From DATJFH01 sp035495815 (GTDB taxonomy: Bacteria > Acidobacteriota > Terriglobia > Bryobacterales > Bryobacteraceae): a DNA stretch of 40,850 nucleotides. Position 1 is the stretch's first letter; each line of letters begins with the position of its first letter. Where the stretch lies: contig DATJFH010000222.1 of NCBI GenBank assembly GCA_035495815.1, positions 1 to 40,850 on the forward strand. The letters run 5' to 3'. Below, in pieces: positions 26,226 to 35,800 of this stretch. A program made the position numbers and the translations under genes. The notes beneath the pieces were generated by a model. It did not search any database and was not told where the DNA came from. It worked only from the letters and a program-made list of their open reading frames with translations.

Positions 26226-29200
26226 GCTTCGTCTTCACCGAGGCGCAGCGCAACGCGATCGGGCTGCACGCGCTCGATTCGGATACCTGCGTCGTCGCCG
26301 GCCCCGGCTCCGGCAAGACCACCGTGCTCATCGAGCGCTTCCGGGCGCTGGTCGATTCCGGCGTCTCACCGCTGCGCATCCTGGCGATCACGTTCACCGA
26401 AAAGGCCACCCTGCAGATGCGCGAGCGGCTGGCGGAGGCCTTCGCCGGCCGGCCGGATCTGATCCTGCAAATCCAGCGCGCCTGGGTGTCGACGGTCCAC
26501 GGGTTCTGCACGCGGCTGCTGCGGGAGAACGCGATTCTGGCGGGGGTCGATCCGCGCTTCCGCGTGCTCGACGAGCAGGAAGCGTTCGCCCTGCAGCGGA
26601 AATCCGTCGCTGACGCGCTGGACCTGTTTCTGACGGAATCTCCCGGCCCGGCGCGGGACCTGCTGCGGGCGCTCTATTCGCCCGACCTGGGCGATTCCAT
26701 TCTCGGCGTCTATGACGCCCTGCGCTGCGCAGGCATGCCGCTGGCTTCGCTCGAGCTTCCACGCCGGACCGGCGGACGCGCCGTTCTGAACAGCCTGGCG
26801 GCGCATTGCGACCGCATCCTCGACGGCAATTTTTCAGATTGGAAGCCCAGCCAGAAAGAGCAGCTGGACAGCCTCTCCCAATGGCGCGGCCGGCTGCGGG
26901 AGAGAGCCGGCGCGCCGCTTGAAACGGACGATTTCCGGATCCTTTCCAGGTTCCCTTGCAATCTGAACAAAATCCGCCGCAACAACCCGGCCTATGACGG
27001 GATCAAGCAGCTCAAGGACGATCTGATTCCGGCCGCCGGCCTGGCGCTGGCCGACGATTTCCACGCCGTCCACCGCGCCGCCCTGCTCGAGGCCATGGGA
27101 CGCTTCGACGCCCTCTACCGCGCCCGCAAGCACAGCGAGAGCGCGCTCGATTTCTCCGATCTCGAAGAGTACTCCGTGCGCCTGCTCGAAGAGAACGAAG
27201 AAGCGCGCCAGTCCGTGCGCCGCCAGTTCGACCACGTCCTCATGGATGAATTTCAGGACACCAACGGACTGCAGTCGAAGCTGCTCGACCTGCTGCGCCC
27301 GGCGGACCGGTTCTATGCGGTCGGCGACATCAACCAGTCGATCTACGGATTCCGCCATGCCGATCCGCGGGTCTTCGACGAGTACCGCGCCGCGCTCGTC
27401 CGCGGCGGGAAGCACCTGGCCGAACTGCGGGAGAACTGGCGCAGCCGCCCGGAAATCCTGCGGGCGGTTTCCTCGCTGCTCGAAGGCCGCGAAGGAATCG
27501 AGCGGCACAAGCTGCCGCCGGCCCGCAAGTTCCGCCGGAAAACGCAGCCCTCGGTGGAACTGATCCGCGCGCTGGGCGAGGACGGCGACCAGGCGCAGAT
27601 TCTGGAAGCGAAGTGGATCGCCCGGCGGGTGGCCGAGCTGGAGGGAACGCTGCTGCTCGAATCGGGTCCGGCGCATTTCGGCGATATGGCGGTGCTGGTG
27701 CGCAAGGCGGACAGCATTCAGCCGCTGGCGGCCGCCTTCGGTGAAGCGGGCATTCCGTACACGGTCACCGCGGGCAAAGGATTCTTCGAATCGAGCGAAG
27801 TCCGCGACCTGACGCATCTGCTGCGGGTCCTGGCCAATCCGCGCGACGAGATCAGCCTGGCGGCGGTCCTGCGCTCGCCGCTGGCCGGAGTTTCCGACGC
27901 CACGCTGCTGCGCTTCAAGCAACAAGGCAGCCTGGCCGGGTCGCTGGAGGCTGCCGATGGCGCGGCCGGCGCCTTCTATCGCGAGCTGGCCGGCTGGCGC
28001 GAGCTGCGCCATTCCGTCTCCCCGGACCGGCTCCTGATTCGCGCCATGGACCGCTGCGGGTACGAATTGGCGCTGGGACCTCGCGAGCGGTTGAACATCG
28101 AGAAGCTGCTGGCGATGGTGCGGGAAGCGGGCGCGCGCCGTCCGCTGGACGTGCTGGTCGAGGAGCTGGAACGGCTGCGCGAATCCGATCCGCGCGAGCA
28201 GGACAGCCAGGCCGAATTCACCGGCGACGCCGTGCGGGTGCTGACCATCCACACGGCGAAAGGACTCGAGTTCCCCATCGTTTTTCTGCCCGCGCTGCAG
28301 GCCGGCCTGCAGAACAGCGCGCCGCCCGCGCTCTTGTCGCCGCGCCTCGGTCTGGGCGTGTGCTGGCGCAACCCGGCCACCGGGCGCTCGGCCAAGGACA
28401 GCCTGTATGACCAGATCAGGAAGGAGCGCCAGCAGAAGGAGGACGCGGAAAGCAATCGCGTGCTGTACGTCGCCATGACGCGAGCCGAGGAGCACCTGGT
28501 GCTCTCCTGCTCGGGCAAGCTGCAGCATTGGGCCACCTATCCCGAGGCAAGCTGGGGCGTGGACCTGCAGTCCCCGCGCGAAACTCCCGAAGAGCGGACG
28601 GTGACCGCTCCGGGTGGCGGCGCTTTTGCCTTGCGTGTGCTCTGCACGAGCCGCGCGCCGGAGCCTGCCCGGCAACTCCCGCTGCTGTTCCAGCCGGAAT
28701 CCTGCCGGCAGGCGCGGCTCCCGGCCGTCCGCGGGCAGTATGATTCCGCCGCGTCGGTCACCTCGGTCGCCCTGTTTGCGGAGTGTCCCCGCCGGTATTA
28801 TCTGGCCCGCTATCTCGGATTCGACGGGGAGCGTCCGAGGCCGGTGTTCGGCGACGAAGACGAGCCGGCGCCGGAGGCCCCCGATGCCGGCGAGTTCGGA
28901 CGGCAGGTCCACGCGCTGCTGGCCGGAGCGGACCGGACCGGCGCCGATCCGCTGGCGCTGGCGCTGGCCGGCCGGTTCGAAGCCAGCGACATCGGCGCGC
29001 GCGCCGCCAGAGCCGGCCGCCGCGAGCGGGAGTTCGATTTCCTGACAGCGGTAGAAGACGTCGTGCTCCGGGGACAGATCGACTTGTGGTTCGAGGAGTC
29101 CGGAGAGCTGGTTCTGGTGGATTACAAGACGGACAACATCCCCCCCGAAGAGGCGCGTTCGAGAGCCGGGGCTTACGGGCTGCAGCTGCAGTTGTACGCG

Positions 29201-29422
29201 ATCGCCCTGGAGCGGATGACGGGCCGCCCGCCGGACCGTGCGCTGCTCTACTTTCTCCGTCCGGACGTAGCCGTCCCGGTCGCATTGGACAGCGCGGGAG
29301 CGGTGGAGGCGGTGCGCGGATTCCGCCGCGCGCAGGAGGCGCTCGATTTCCCCCTGCGGGAGGAAGAGCACTGCCGGCGGTGTCCGTTCCTGGGCGGAAT
29401 GTGTCCCGCCCGGGTTGCGTAA
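26222..29422 (+). CDS. addA: AddA-like UvrD/PcrA-family helicase-nuclease
   Basis: Motor and nuclease subunit of an AddAB-type recombination complex. The 1,066-residue protein has Walker A AGPGSGKTT with lysine 32, a DEFQD Walker B, the motif IV-like GDINQSIYGFRHADP and the HTAKGLEF motif, all in the usual superfamily 1A order. The RecB nuclease domain at the C-terminus has GQIDLW and VDYKTDN. An additional cysteine set, C855 plus C1051-x2-C1054-x6-C1061, brackets that nuclease domain and looks like an iron-sulfur staple, which Bacillus AddA lacks. It starts at the ATGA overlap with addB, so the two are translationally coupled. Helicase motifs are intact, so activity is expected. Confidence 0.92.
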   Translation: MSFVFTEAQRNAIGLHALDSDTCVVAGPGSGKTTVLIERFRALVDSGVSPLRILAITFTEKATLQMRERLAEAFAGRPDLILQIQRAWVSTVHGFCTRLLRENAILAGVDPRFRVLDEQEAFALQRKSVADALDLFLTESPGPARDLLRALYSPDLGDSILGVYDALRCAGMPLASLELPRRTGGRAVLNSLAAHCDRILDGNFSDWKPSQKEQLDSLSQWRGRLRERAGAPLETDDFRILSRFPCNLNKIRRNNPAYDGIKQLKDDLIPAAGLALADDFHAVHRAALLEAMGRFDALYRARKHSESALDFSDLEEYSVRLLEENEEARQSVRRQFDHVLMDEFQDTNGLQSKLLDLLRPADRFYAVGDINQSIYGFRHADPRVFDEYRAALVRGGKHLAELRENWRSRPEILRAVSSLLEGREGIERHKLPPARKFRRKTQPSVELIRALGEDGDQAQILEAKWIARRVAELEGTLLLESGPAHFGDMAVLVRKADSIQPLAAAFGEAGIPYTVTAGKGFFESSEVRDLTHLLRVLANPRDEISLAAVLRSPLAGVSDATLLRFKQQGSLAGSLEAADGAAGAFYRELAGWRELRHSVSPDRLLIRAMDRCGYELALGPRERLNIEKLLAMVREAGARRPLDVLVEELERLRESDPREQDSQAEFTGDAVRVLTIHTAKGLEFPIVFLPALQAGLQNSAPPALLSPRLGLGVCWRNPATGRSAKDSLYDQIRKERQQKEDAESNRVLYVAMTRAEEHLVLSCSGKLQHWATYPEASWGVDLQSPRETPEERTVTAPGGGAFALRVLCTSRAPEPARQLPLLFQPESCRQARLPAVRGQYDSAASVTSVALFAECPRRYYLARYLGFDGERPRPVFGDEDEPAPEAPDAGEFGRQVHALLAGADRTGADPLALALAGRFEASDIGARAARAGRREREFDFLTAVEDVVLRGQIDLWFEESGELVLVDYKTDNIPPEEARSRAGAYGLQLQLYAIALERMTGRPPDRALLYFLRPDVAVPVALDSAGAVEAVRGFRRAQEALDFPLREEEHCRRCPFLGGMCPARVA

Positions 29423-29442
29423 CTTAAATGCGAATCACGGGT

Positions 29443-29448
29443 TATAAG
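29443..29448 (+). promoter_or_regulatory. Candidate -10 box for a leaderless transcript
   Basis: TATAAG at 29443-29448 ends five bases before the ATG of the following gene, so a transcript starting at the usual distance would begin at or very near the start codon. No ribosome-binding site is visible there, and the -35 match is weak (TAACTT near 29420). The gap between the AddA gene and this gene is only 31 bases. Confidence 0.3.
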
Positions 29449-29453
29449 CTCTG

Positions 29454-31922
29454 ATGTACCCCCTTCGCATCGTTTTCCTGTGCTCGCTGGCCGTGTCCGC
29501 CGCGTGGCCGCAGGCTCCGACCGCCCCGGTGCTCGATCAGCGCGGGCTGGTGAACGGTTTTTCGAAGCTGCCTGCCCCGGCCACGGTCGGCCGCGGGGGG
29601 ATTCTGCATATCAACGGTTTCAATCTGGGGCCGCCGGAGGGCGCCACCGCCTCCGGTTTGCCGCTGCCGACGACGCTCGGCGGCGTCCAGGTGATGATCA
29701 ACGCCAGGCCGGCGCCCTTGTTTTCCGTTACCACCAGCCGTATCGTGGCGCAGGCGCCGTGGGACGTGGCTTTGGGGACGGCTCAAGTAGTGGTGATCCG
29801 GGGGGCCGCGCGCAGCCGGCCCGGACGCCTCACGATAATGGCGGAAGATCCCGCCATCCGGACCGCCGACGACAGCGGCTATGGCGTGGCCGGCACGGTG
29901 AGCGGGCAAAAGCTGATTCTCGCGGCCACCGGGCTGGGGGCCACCAATCCTGCCGTCGAATCCGGCGAGGCCGGACCCGAGGATCCACCCGCGCGGCCGG
30001 TAGCGGCGATCTCCGCTTACATCGGCGGGATGAAGACGAACGTCACCGCGGCGCTGTCCTCGAAGCGCGCCGGCGAGTTCGAGGTCGTCATCGATATTCC
30101 GCCGTCCGCCAGGCCGGGCGACGTGGTCACCCTGACCGTCGCGGCGCAAGGCGGCTTGCGCGGCGCCAACCGGACGATCTTCCAGGGCATGCGGCAACCG
30201 GAAGCGCTGTATATTCCCATGCCGGACGGCGCGCCGGACCTGCGGCTGCTGACGGTCTCCGATGTGAACGGCGGCTTCCTGGCGGGCGCCGGGGCGAGGG
30301 ACGCGCAAGGCTGCAATCCGGCGGTGCTGTTCGACGCCATCCGCAGGACCGCGGCGAAGGTGTCCGATTGTCTCACTTCCGCCAATGCCAACCTGCCGGT
30401 GGTCGCTCCGGCCGAGCTGAACCTGCTCGGATCGCTGATCGGGCCGCCGCCGGCGGGCGCCGCGCCGGGGTCGGCGATCAGCTCGAAAGCCGTCCTGCTG
30501 AATCCCGCGTTGAACAGCCCGCTGATGGTGGATCTGCCGGCGCCCGCTTCGAACCTGGCGGCTGCGGCCGGCGGCGTAATCGCGGTGACGCCCGGCCCGC
30601 CGGTCAGGGGGCTTCCCATCGACGCGCTGACGGGCGCGGTCGGCGATCCGGTGAACCTCGGCGGCGGCGGCGGGGGCGGCGGGGGAGCGCTCGCCGTGAA
30701 TGTGGACGGCCTGTCCCGGCTGCTTTCCGTACAGGCCGGTCTGCCGCAGGCCCGCATCGGCCTGGTCCTCGGCGAGGACGCCGATCCGCCGGTGAAAGCC
30801 AAATTCGTCATCCTCAATCAGGCGCGCGAGGTGGTCTCGTCCAAGGATTTTCCGGACGGCTGGCAGCCCTTGATGCCGCCCACGGCTCCCAGACCGGCCA
30901 ACGCGATGGGCCCTGGCCCGGTGGCGCGCGAGCCAACCCTCTTCGACCCCGACAGCCGGATCTTCTTCGCCCTGGCGAGCAGCCCGGACAACTCGAAGCA
31001 CGGGCTGATCGCATTCACTCTCGATAACGCCGACCCGAAGGTGATCGCCTTTCCGGACGGAGCTTACGCCACCGCCTGCCAGCCCGCGATCCCGATTGTC
31101 CCGCTCGTCCTTTCGCGCCGGCTGGCGATGGTCTACGGCAACACTCCGGAGATCGCGATCAGGACGCCGTGCGCCGGCATCGGCTTCCTGCAGGTCGACC
31201 TGCCCGATTCATCCGTCACGGCGGTCCCGCTTCCGGGCGCGGGCCAGCTCGATACGGCCGTCAATACGTCCGGCGAAGTGAACCATTTCGTGTACGGCCT
31301 GAATACGGATCCGTCGCGCCGCGGGGTTCCCGATGCGCTGTTCGTTTTCGACGGCGTGAGCGCCACGGCGTTCCGGCTGGATCTGCCGGCGGGCGTGTCG
31401 GGCTTTCAGGGGTTGCAGGAGATTCCGGCCTTGAACCTGCTGATCGCCGCGGGTCAAAATCGTGTGGCCGGAGACGCCGGGCTGGTTCTGTTCGACCTGG
31501 AGAATCAGCAGGTGACCACGCTTCCGATTCCCGCCGGGTTCGCGTCGATGGCGCTGGTAGACGTCTTTCCGGCCAGCCGCAAGCTGGTCACGCGCGGCAT
31601 CAAGACGGGCGCCGCCGGCTCGCAGTTCCTGGTCTATGACCTGATCACGCGCGACCTGATCCTGGTCCCGAATCCGGATGGCATCGCGTCGGTGGGTCCG
31701 CTTCCGGCGCAGGTGGCCGGTCCCGGCGGACTGCCTCCCGGCGGATTGCCTCCCGGCGGATTGCCTCCGGGCGGCGGGGTAGGGATCGGCGGCGGTGGCG
31801 CCGGAGCCGCAGCAGCGGCCGCGCGGCTCACGGCCGGCAACCCGAAAGCGAATACGGTGTCGGCCGTCGGCTTGGACGAAGCCGGCAAGCAGGCGGGCGT
31901 CGTGATAGTGCGCATCCCCTAG
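29454..31922 (+). CDS. Secreted protein with an N-terminal TIGR03437 domain and a propeller-like region
   Basis: An 822-residue protein of unknown function with a signal peptide ending near AAWPQ. Residues about 27-246 form a TIGR03437 domain (LVNGFSKLPAPATVGRGG, IVAQAPWDVALG and LAATGLGATNPAVESG match the pattern of the domain in the three tandem genes). The rest has no named domain but alternates short hydrophobic strands in a propeller-like manner (VIAFPDGAYA, RLAMVYGNTPEIAI, LVLFDLENQQ). Low-complexity stretches include a glycine run of eight near residue 405 and a proline/glycine pentapeptide repeat near residue 760. The TIGR03437 domain is N-terminal here but C-terminal in the tandem trio. 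Probably exported. Confidence 0.75.
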   Translation: MYPLRIVFLCSLAVSAAWPQAPTAPVLDQRGLVNGFSKLPAPATVGRGGILHINGFNLGPPEGATASGLPLPTTLGGVQVMINARPAPLFSVTTSRIVAQAPWDVALGTAQVVVIRGAARSRPGRLTIMAEDPAIRTADDSGYGVAGTVSGQKLILAATGLGATNPAVESGEAGPEDPPARPVAAISAYIGGMKTNVTAALSSKRAGEFEVVIDIPPSARPGDVVTLTVAAQGGLRGANRTIFQGMRQPEALYIPMPDGAPDLRLLTVSDVNGGFLAGAGARDAQGCNPAVLFDAIRRTAAKVSDCLTSANANLPVVAPAELNLLGSLIGPPPAGAAPGSAISSKAVLLNPALNSPLMVDLPAPASNLAAAAGGVIAVTPGPPVRGLPIDALTGAVGDPVNLGGGGGGGGGALAVNVDGLSRLLSVQAGLPQARIGLVLGEDADPPVKAKFVILNQAREVVSSKDFPDGWQPLMPPTAPRPANAMGPGPVAREPTLFDPDSRIFFALASSPDNSKHGLIAFTLDNADPKVIAFPDGAYATACQPAIPIVPLVLSRRLAMVYGNTPEIAIRTPCAGIGFLQVDLPDSSVTAVPLPGAGQLDTAVNTSGEVNHFVYGLNTDPSRRGVPDALFVFDGVSATAFRLDLPAGVSGFQGLQEIPALNLLIAAGQNRVAGDAGLVLFDLENQQVTTLPIPAGFASMALVDVFPASRKLVTRGIKTGAAGSQFLVYDLITRDLILVPNPDGIASVGPLPAQVAGPGGLPPGGLPPGGLPPGGGVGIGGGGAGAAAAAARLTAGNPKANTVSAVGLDEAGKQAGVVIVRIP
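31721..31776 (+). repeat. Tandem 15-base repeat inside the secreted protein gene
   Basis: Three copies of a 15-base unit (consensus TCCCGGCGGATTGCC) lie at 31721-31735, 31736-31750 and 31751-31765, followed by a partial copy that breaks down near 31776. Copy 1 differs from the others at one base. The unit encodes five residues, P-G-G-L-P, so copy-number change keeps the frame and the encoded linker could vary in length. It lies near the C-terminal end of the 29454-31922 protein. Confidence 0.75.
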
Positions 31923-31957
31923 CCAGTACCGGAATTTGCCGGATCCTCCAAGGGAGT

Positions 31958-31986
31958 TTGCAATATTGCGTGCAGAACCGGACAAT
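31958..31986 (+). promoter_or_regulatory. Candidate promoter of the zinc-ribbon gene leader
   Basis: TTGCAA at 31958-31963 and GACAAT at 31981-31986 are separated by 17 bases, each matching four of six positions of the sigma-70 consensus. Transcription would start near 31993, inside a perfect 12-base palindrome. Confidence 0.35.
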
Positions 31987-31991
31987 TCGTG

Positions 31992-32003
31992 GTACATATG
32001 TAC
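31992..32003. promoter_or_regulatory. 12-base perfect palindrome at the predicted transcription start
   Basis: GTACATATGTAC reads the same on both strands. It is centred about 12 bases after the candidate -10 box (31981-31986), where a bound repressor dimer would block initiation. It stands out as A+T-rich in a G+C-rich sequence. Operator function is inference. Confidence 0.35.
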
Positions 32004-32013
32004 TTGGAGCATT

Positions 32014-32145
32014 GGGGTAGGCCGAAGCACAACTTCGGCGGCTCGACCCTTCCCGCAGAATCCCTCCGGCAACCTGACGTTGACTGCGGGCATTGACGTG
32101 TCGTAACACAGATGCGGTAATGGCATGCCCGGCATGCGGTTTTTC
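32014..32145 (+). ncRNA. Structured leader or small RNA upstream of the zinc-ribbon gene
   Basis: Three successive stem elements lie between the candidate promoter and the zinc-ribbon gene. First, 32014-32018 pairs with 32046-32050 (five pairs, outer one G-U) around an inner stem 32021-32027/32033-32039 of seven perfect pairs with a five-base loop. Second, CCCGCAG at 32052-32058 pairs with CTGCGGG at 32084-32090 and encloses a four-pair stem at 32070-32082. Third, GCATGC at 32123-32128 pairs with GCATGC at 32132-32137 with a three-base loop and is followed by GG and five T residues (32140-32144), a terminator-like arrangement. A short RNA ending near 32145, or an attenuated leader, is suggested. 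I do not recognise a known riboswitch class. Confidence 0.35.
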
Positions 32146-32193
32146 AGAGTTCCGAATATTCACGCCAATCGCTAAGGAGTCAGTTCACGTCTC

Positions 32194-32688
32194 ATGGACG
32201 GCGATAGAAAGTACCGACAACCGGGCTACATGAATTCCGACCGGGAGCCCCGCGGCCGCGGCGAGGAGCGGCCCAAACAATCCGGACCCCGGCCGCCGAT
32301 CGACGTGACCGGCCCCCGTCTGCCGCGCCTCGTGCAGGCCGTCACCGCGGCCCGCTGCTACAGCTGTTCCACGATGCTGCCGCCGGGCACCAACTTCAAC
32401 GGAAATTGTCCGAAATGTAACGCCGAGCTGCATTGTTGCAAGCAGTGCTCGCAATTCGAACCCTCCACCCGCTTCCAATGTCTGAAGCCCATTCCGGTGC
32501 GGATTCCGGTAAAAGACAAGGCCAACGACTGCGCTTTTTTCTCGGCGCGGGTGACCGTGGCCAGGGATGCGCCGGCCGGCATGCAGCAGCCGAATCGCGA
32601 CCGCTCTTCCCAGCCGTTGGCGGAAGTCCCGCGCAATTCCAGTGACGCCCGGGACGCCTTCGACCGCCTCTTCAAGAAAGAGAGCTGA
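32194..32688 (+). CDS. Zinc-ribbon protein of unknown function
   Basis: A 164-residue soluble protein. Its centre has two Cys pairs, C55-x2-C58 and C72-x2-C75, in a zinc-ribbon spacing, followed by C81, C82, C85, C96 and C113, which could make a second metal site. The N-terminal 45 residues are charged and likely disordered; the C-terminal 40 are also polar. The start is ATG 32194; an AAGGAG at 32175-32180 is rather far upstream, and ATG 32230 is an alternative. It sits alone between the structured leader and the TonB-receptor gene. It could bind nucleic acid or another protein; no specific function can be assigned. Confidence 0.7.
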   Translation: MDGDRKYRQPGYMNSDREPRGRGEERPKQSGPRPPIDVTGPRLPRLVQAVTAARCYSCSTMLPPGTNFNGNCPKCNAELHCCKQCSQFEPSTRFQCLKPIPVRIPVKDKANDCAFFSARVTVARDAPAGMQQPNRDRSSQPLAEVPRNSSDARDAFDRLFKKES

Positions 32689-32817
32689 GGGGACGCGCCC
32701 TGCCGCGCGGTACACTGGGCTATTAACTCCATGGGGAATTCGAAGGCTGTCGTCCCACCAGCCTGGACATCCGATGTGTGTGCCCGTGCGGCGCGCGCCG
32801 CGCCGGCGCCTGTCCTC

Positions 32818-35800
32818 ATGCGCCGTTCACTCCCTCCGGCGCACGCGCTGGCCGTGGCTGCCTGCCTGGCCTGGACCGCATCCGCTCAGACCACGCAGGG
32901 GTTGATCGCCGGCAGGCTGGTCAATTCCCAGAGCGGGGAGCCCATCGCCAGGGCGGAGGTTTCCTACTCCAACGCCGCTACCGGGGCGAGCGGGGTGGCT
33001 TCGAGCGACGCTTCCGGAAACTTTCTGCTGCCGATGCTCTCGCCCGGGTCGTACCGCATACGCGCCACCGCGTCCGGTTATCAGACGCGTGAAGTGCAGG
33101 AACTGGAGCTGCCGGTGGCCGCCCGGCTGGAGCTGAATTTCCGGATGCGCCCGCTGAACGACGTCTGGGAGGCGGGCCAGTACCGCAGCGTCTTCCTGCC
33201 GGGAAGCAAGACCATCGTTACCTTCTACGGTCCCGACGTGGACAGCAGCCGGTCCGGCACCTTCGAGGCCACGCAGGGCCGCAGGGGCGCGCTCGAATCC
33301 ACCATCTCCCAGGTGATCAACCCGTCGCAGGTGCAGGACCTGCCGCTGGCGGGCCGCGACGTGTACACCATGCTGGTGACGCAACCCGGCGTCACCGCCG
33401 ATACGGGCACGGCGCGCGGCCTGGGCCTCTCCATCAACGGCCAGCGTCCGTCTTCGTCGAACTTCATGCTGGACGGCCTGGAGAACAACAACTACCTGGT
33501 CACCGGGTCGCTGACGCCGATCGCCCCGGAAGCCATCGAGGAGTACCGCGTTTCGACCAACAACTTTTCCGCCGAGTACGGGCGCACGTCGGGCTACCTT
33601 GCCAACGCGGTGTCGCGGACCGGCGGGAACCGCTTCCACGGACTCGGTTACTTTTATCTCAAGAACGACGCGCTGAACGCCAACGGATTTCAGGAAAACC
33701 TCAACGGGCTGAAGCGGACTCCGGCCAAGGAGAGCCAGCCCGGTTTTCAGGTGAGCGGTCCGATTCTCAAGGACCGGCTGTTCTTTTCGAGCGCCTTCGA
33801 GCGGCTGCGCAGCCGCGGGCGCCAGGACCTGACCGATTTCCGCCTGCCCACGGCGGCTTTCACGAGGCTGGTGCAGGACGCTCCAGCGACCCGGCTGTCG
33901 CGACGGCTGTTCGAGCAGTACCCGGCCTATCCCGTAACCGACGGGAACGCGCTGACGGCCACCGCCAGGATCGCGCCTCCGGTGACGGTGGACCGGTCCC
34001 TGGCCATCGAGCGGGTGGATTACACTTCGCGGGACGGCGTGAACCGCCTCATGGGCCGGGCCGCGATCGCCAGCCTGTCGCGTCCGGATTTCATCTGGAC
34101 GCCGTACAAGGATTTCATTTCCGGACTGGACCAGGACACGCTGGGTCTGGCCTTCGGTTACGTCCGCACCCTGCGTCCCAACCTGGTGAACGAAGCCAAG
34201 CTCGGCCGCAGCAGCGACGACCTGGGCTGGGACCGGCCGCATCCCGAGGTTCCGACGCTGTCGGCCACCGATCTGGTTCCGGTCGGGAACGGGTTCGCAC
34301 AGTTCGTTCCGCTCTACCTGCCCGGCAGTCCGGCCTTCTACGCCTACCGCAACCGGAACCACACCTGGGAGATGCTGGACAATCTGCTCTGGGCGCGCGG
34401 CCGGCACGTGTTCACGGCGGGAGGCGGGCTGCTGCTGCGCAGCTCGGACGGATTTCTGACAGCGGGTCGCGACGGCGAGTACCGCTTCAACAGCTTGTTC
34501 AGCATCATCCTGGACCAGCCGTCGGTGCTGAGGACGGCCGTTTCGCGCCAGGCGCTGCCGGCTTTGCAGCAGCCGCAGTTCGATCGTCAATACCGCTACA
34601 ACCAATACTTCCTGTTCGCGCAGGACACCTTCAAGGCGACCTCGCGGCTGGCGCTGAATTACGGCGTGCGATACGAGCAGTACGGCGCGCCGCGCAACAC
34701 CGGTCCGGTCAAGGACGCGACGCTCGAGCTCGGCCGGGGTTCCAGCTTCGGCGAGCGGCTGGCCGGTTCGCGCATGGTGTATCCCGGCGCCGGCGACCAG
34801 CAGCTGTATCAGCCCGATCAGAACAACTGGGCGCTGCGGTTCGGCTTCTCCTACGATCTGCGCGGCAACGCGCGCACGCTGGCGCGGGGGGCGTACGGCG
34901 TCTTCTACGACCGTCCCTACGACAACCTCTGGCAGAATGTCCGCACCAACAATTTCACGCTCCCCTCGTTCAATCTGAGCGGAACGGTGAACTACCTGGC
35001 GCCGGTCGCCGACCAGCTCAAGACGCTGCGCCCGATCCTCGTGGACAACACCTTTCCGAACATCACGCTGTTCGATCCGGGGCAGCGCGATACGTACGTC
35101 CACAGCTACTTCTTCGGCGTGCAGCAGCAGCTGACCGACAACTGGACGCTGGAGGTCAATGCGCCGGGCTCGCTCGGACGGAAGCTGATCGTAACCGACA
35201 TCGTGAATCGGCCGTACAGCAACGGGGTGGCGCGTTTCAATGAAGACCTCGGCCCGGTCAGCTACCGCGCCGGCCAGGGGCTGTCGAATTATCAGGCGCT
35301 GACAGGCGTGGTTCGCTACCGCGCCGGCCGCAAGCAATTCCAGCTCTCCTACACGTGGAGCCACACCATCGACAACCAGAGCGAGCCGCTGGCGCGCGAC
35401 TTCTTCGACCTGCTGTTTACGCGCATCGGCTCCGACAGCTCGCGCAGCGAAATCGCGGCGTTCTCCCGCCAGTTCGATTCGCGCGGCGACCGCGGCAATT
35501 CCGATTTCGACCAGCGGCACAACCTGGTCTTCTTCTCCATCTGGGACCTTCCGGCTCCGTTCGGCGGGACGAAAGCGGGCCGCCTGTTTCGCGACTGGCG
35601 CTTCAGCCAGCTGGCGGCGTTCCGCAGCGGTTTTCCGTACTCGGTCCGCGAGCCGATCCAGTTCGGTCCGCCGAATACGTCCTTCCTGTACAACGGCCGC
35701 GCCGACGTGGTCGATCCGGATCACGTGATGCTGGACAAGCCGGTGGTGGTTCCGGGCGGCAGGCAGTTGCTGAACCCGAACGCGTTCGAGCCCTCGTCCC

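Noticed and set aside
26834..29371. An 845-residue minus-strand open frame opposite addA
   Set aside because: The plus strand carries all UvrD helicase motifs in order, so the minus frame is a shadow.
32731..32817. Upstream ATG start for the TonB-dependent receptor
   Set aside because: The 29 extra residues have no signal-peptide character, while ATG 32818 starts one directly. No clear ribosome-binding site helps at either.
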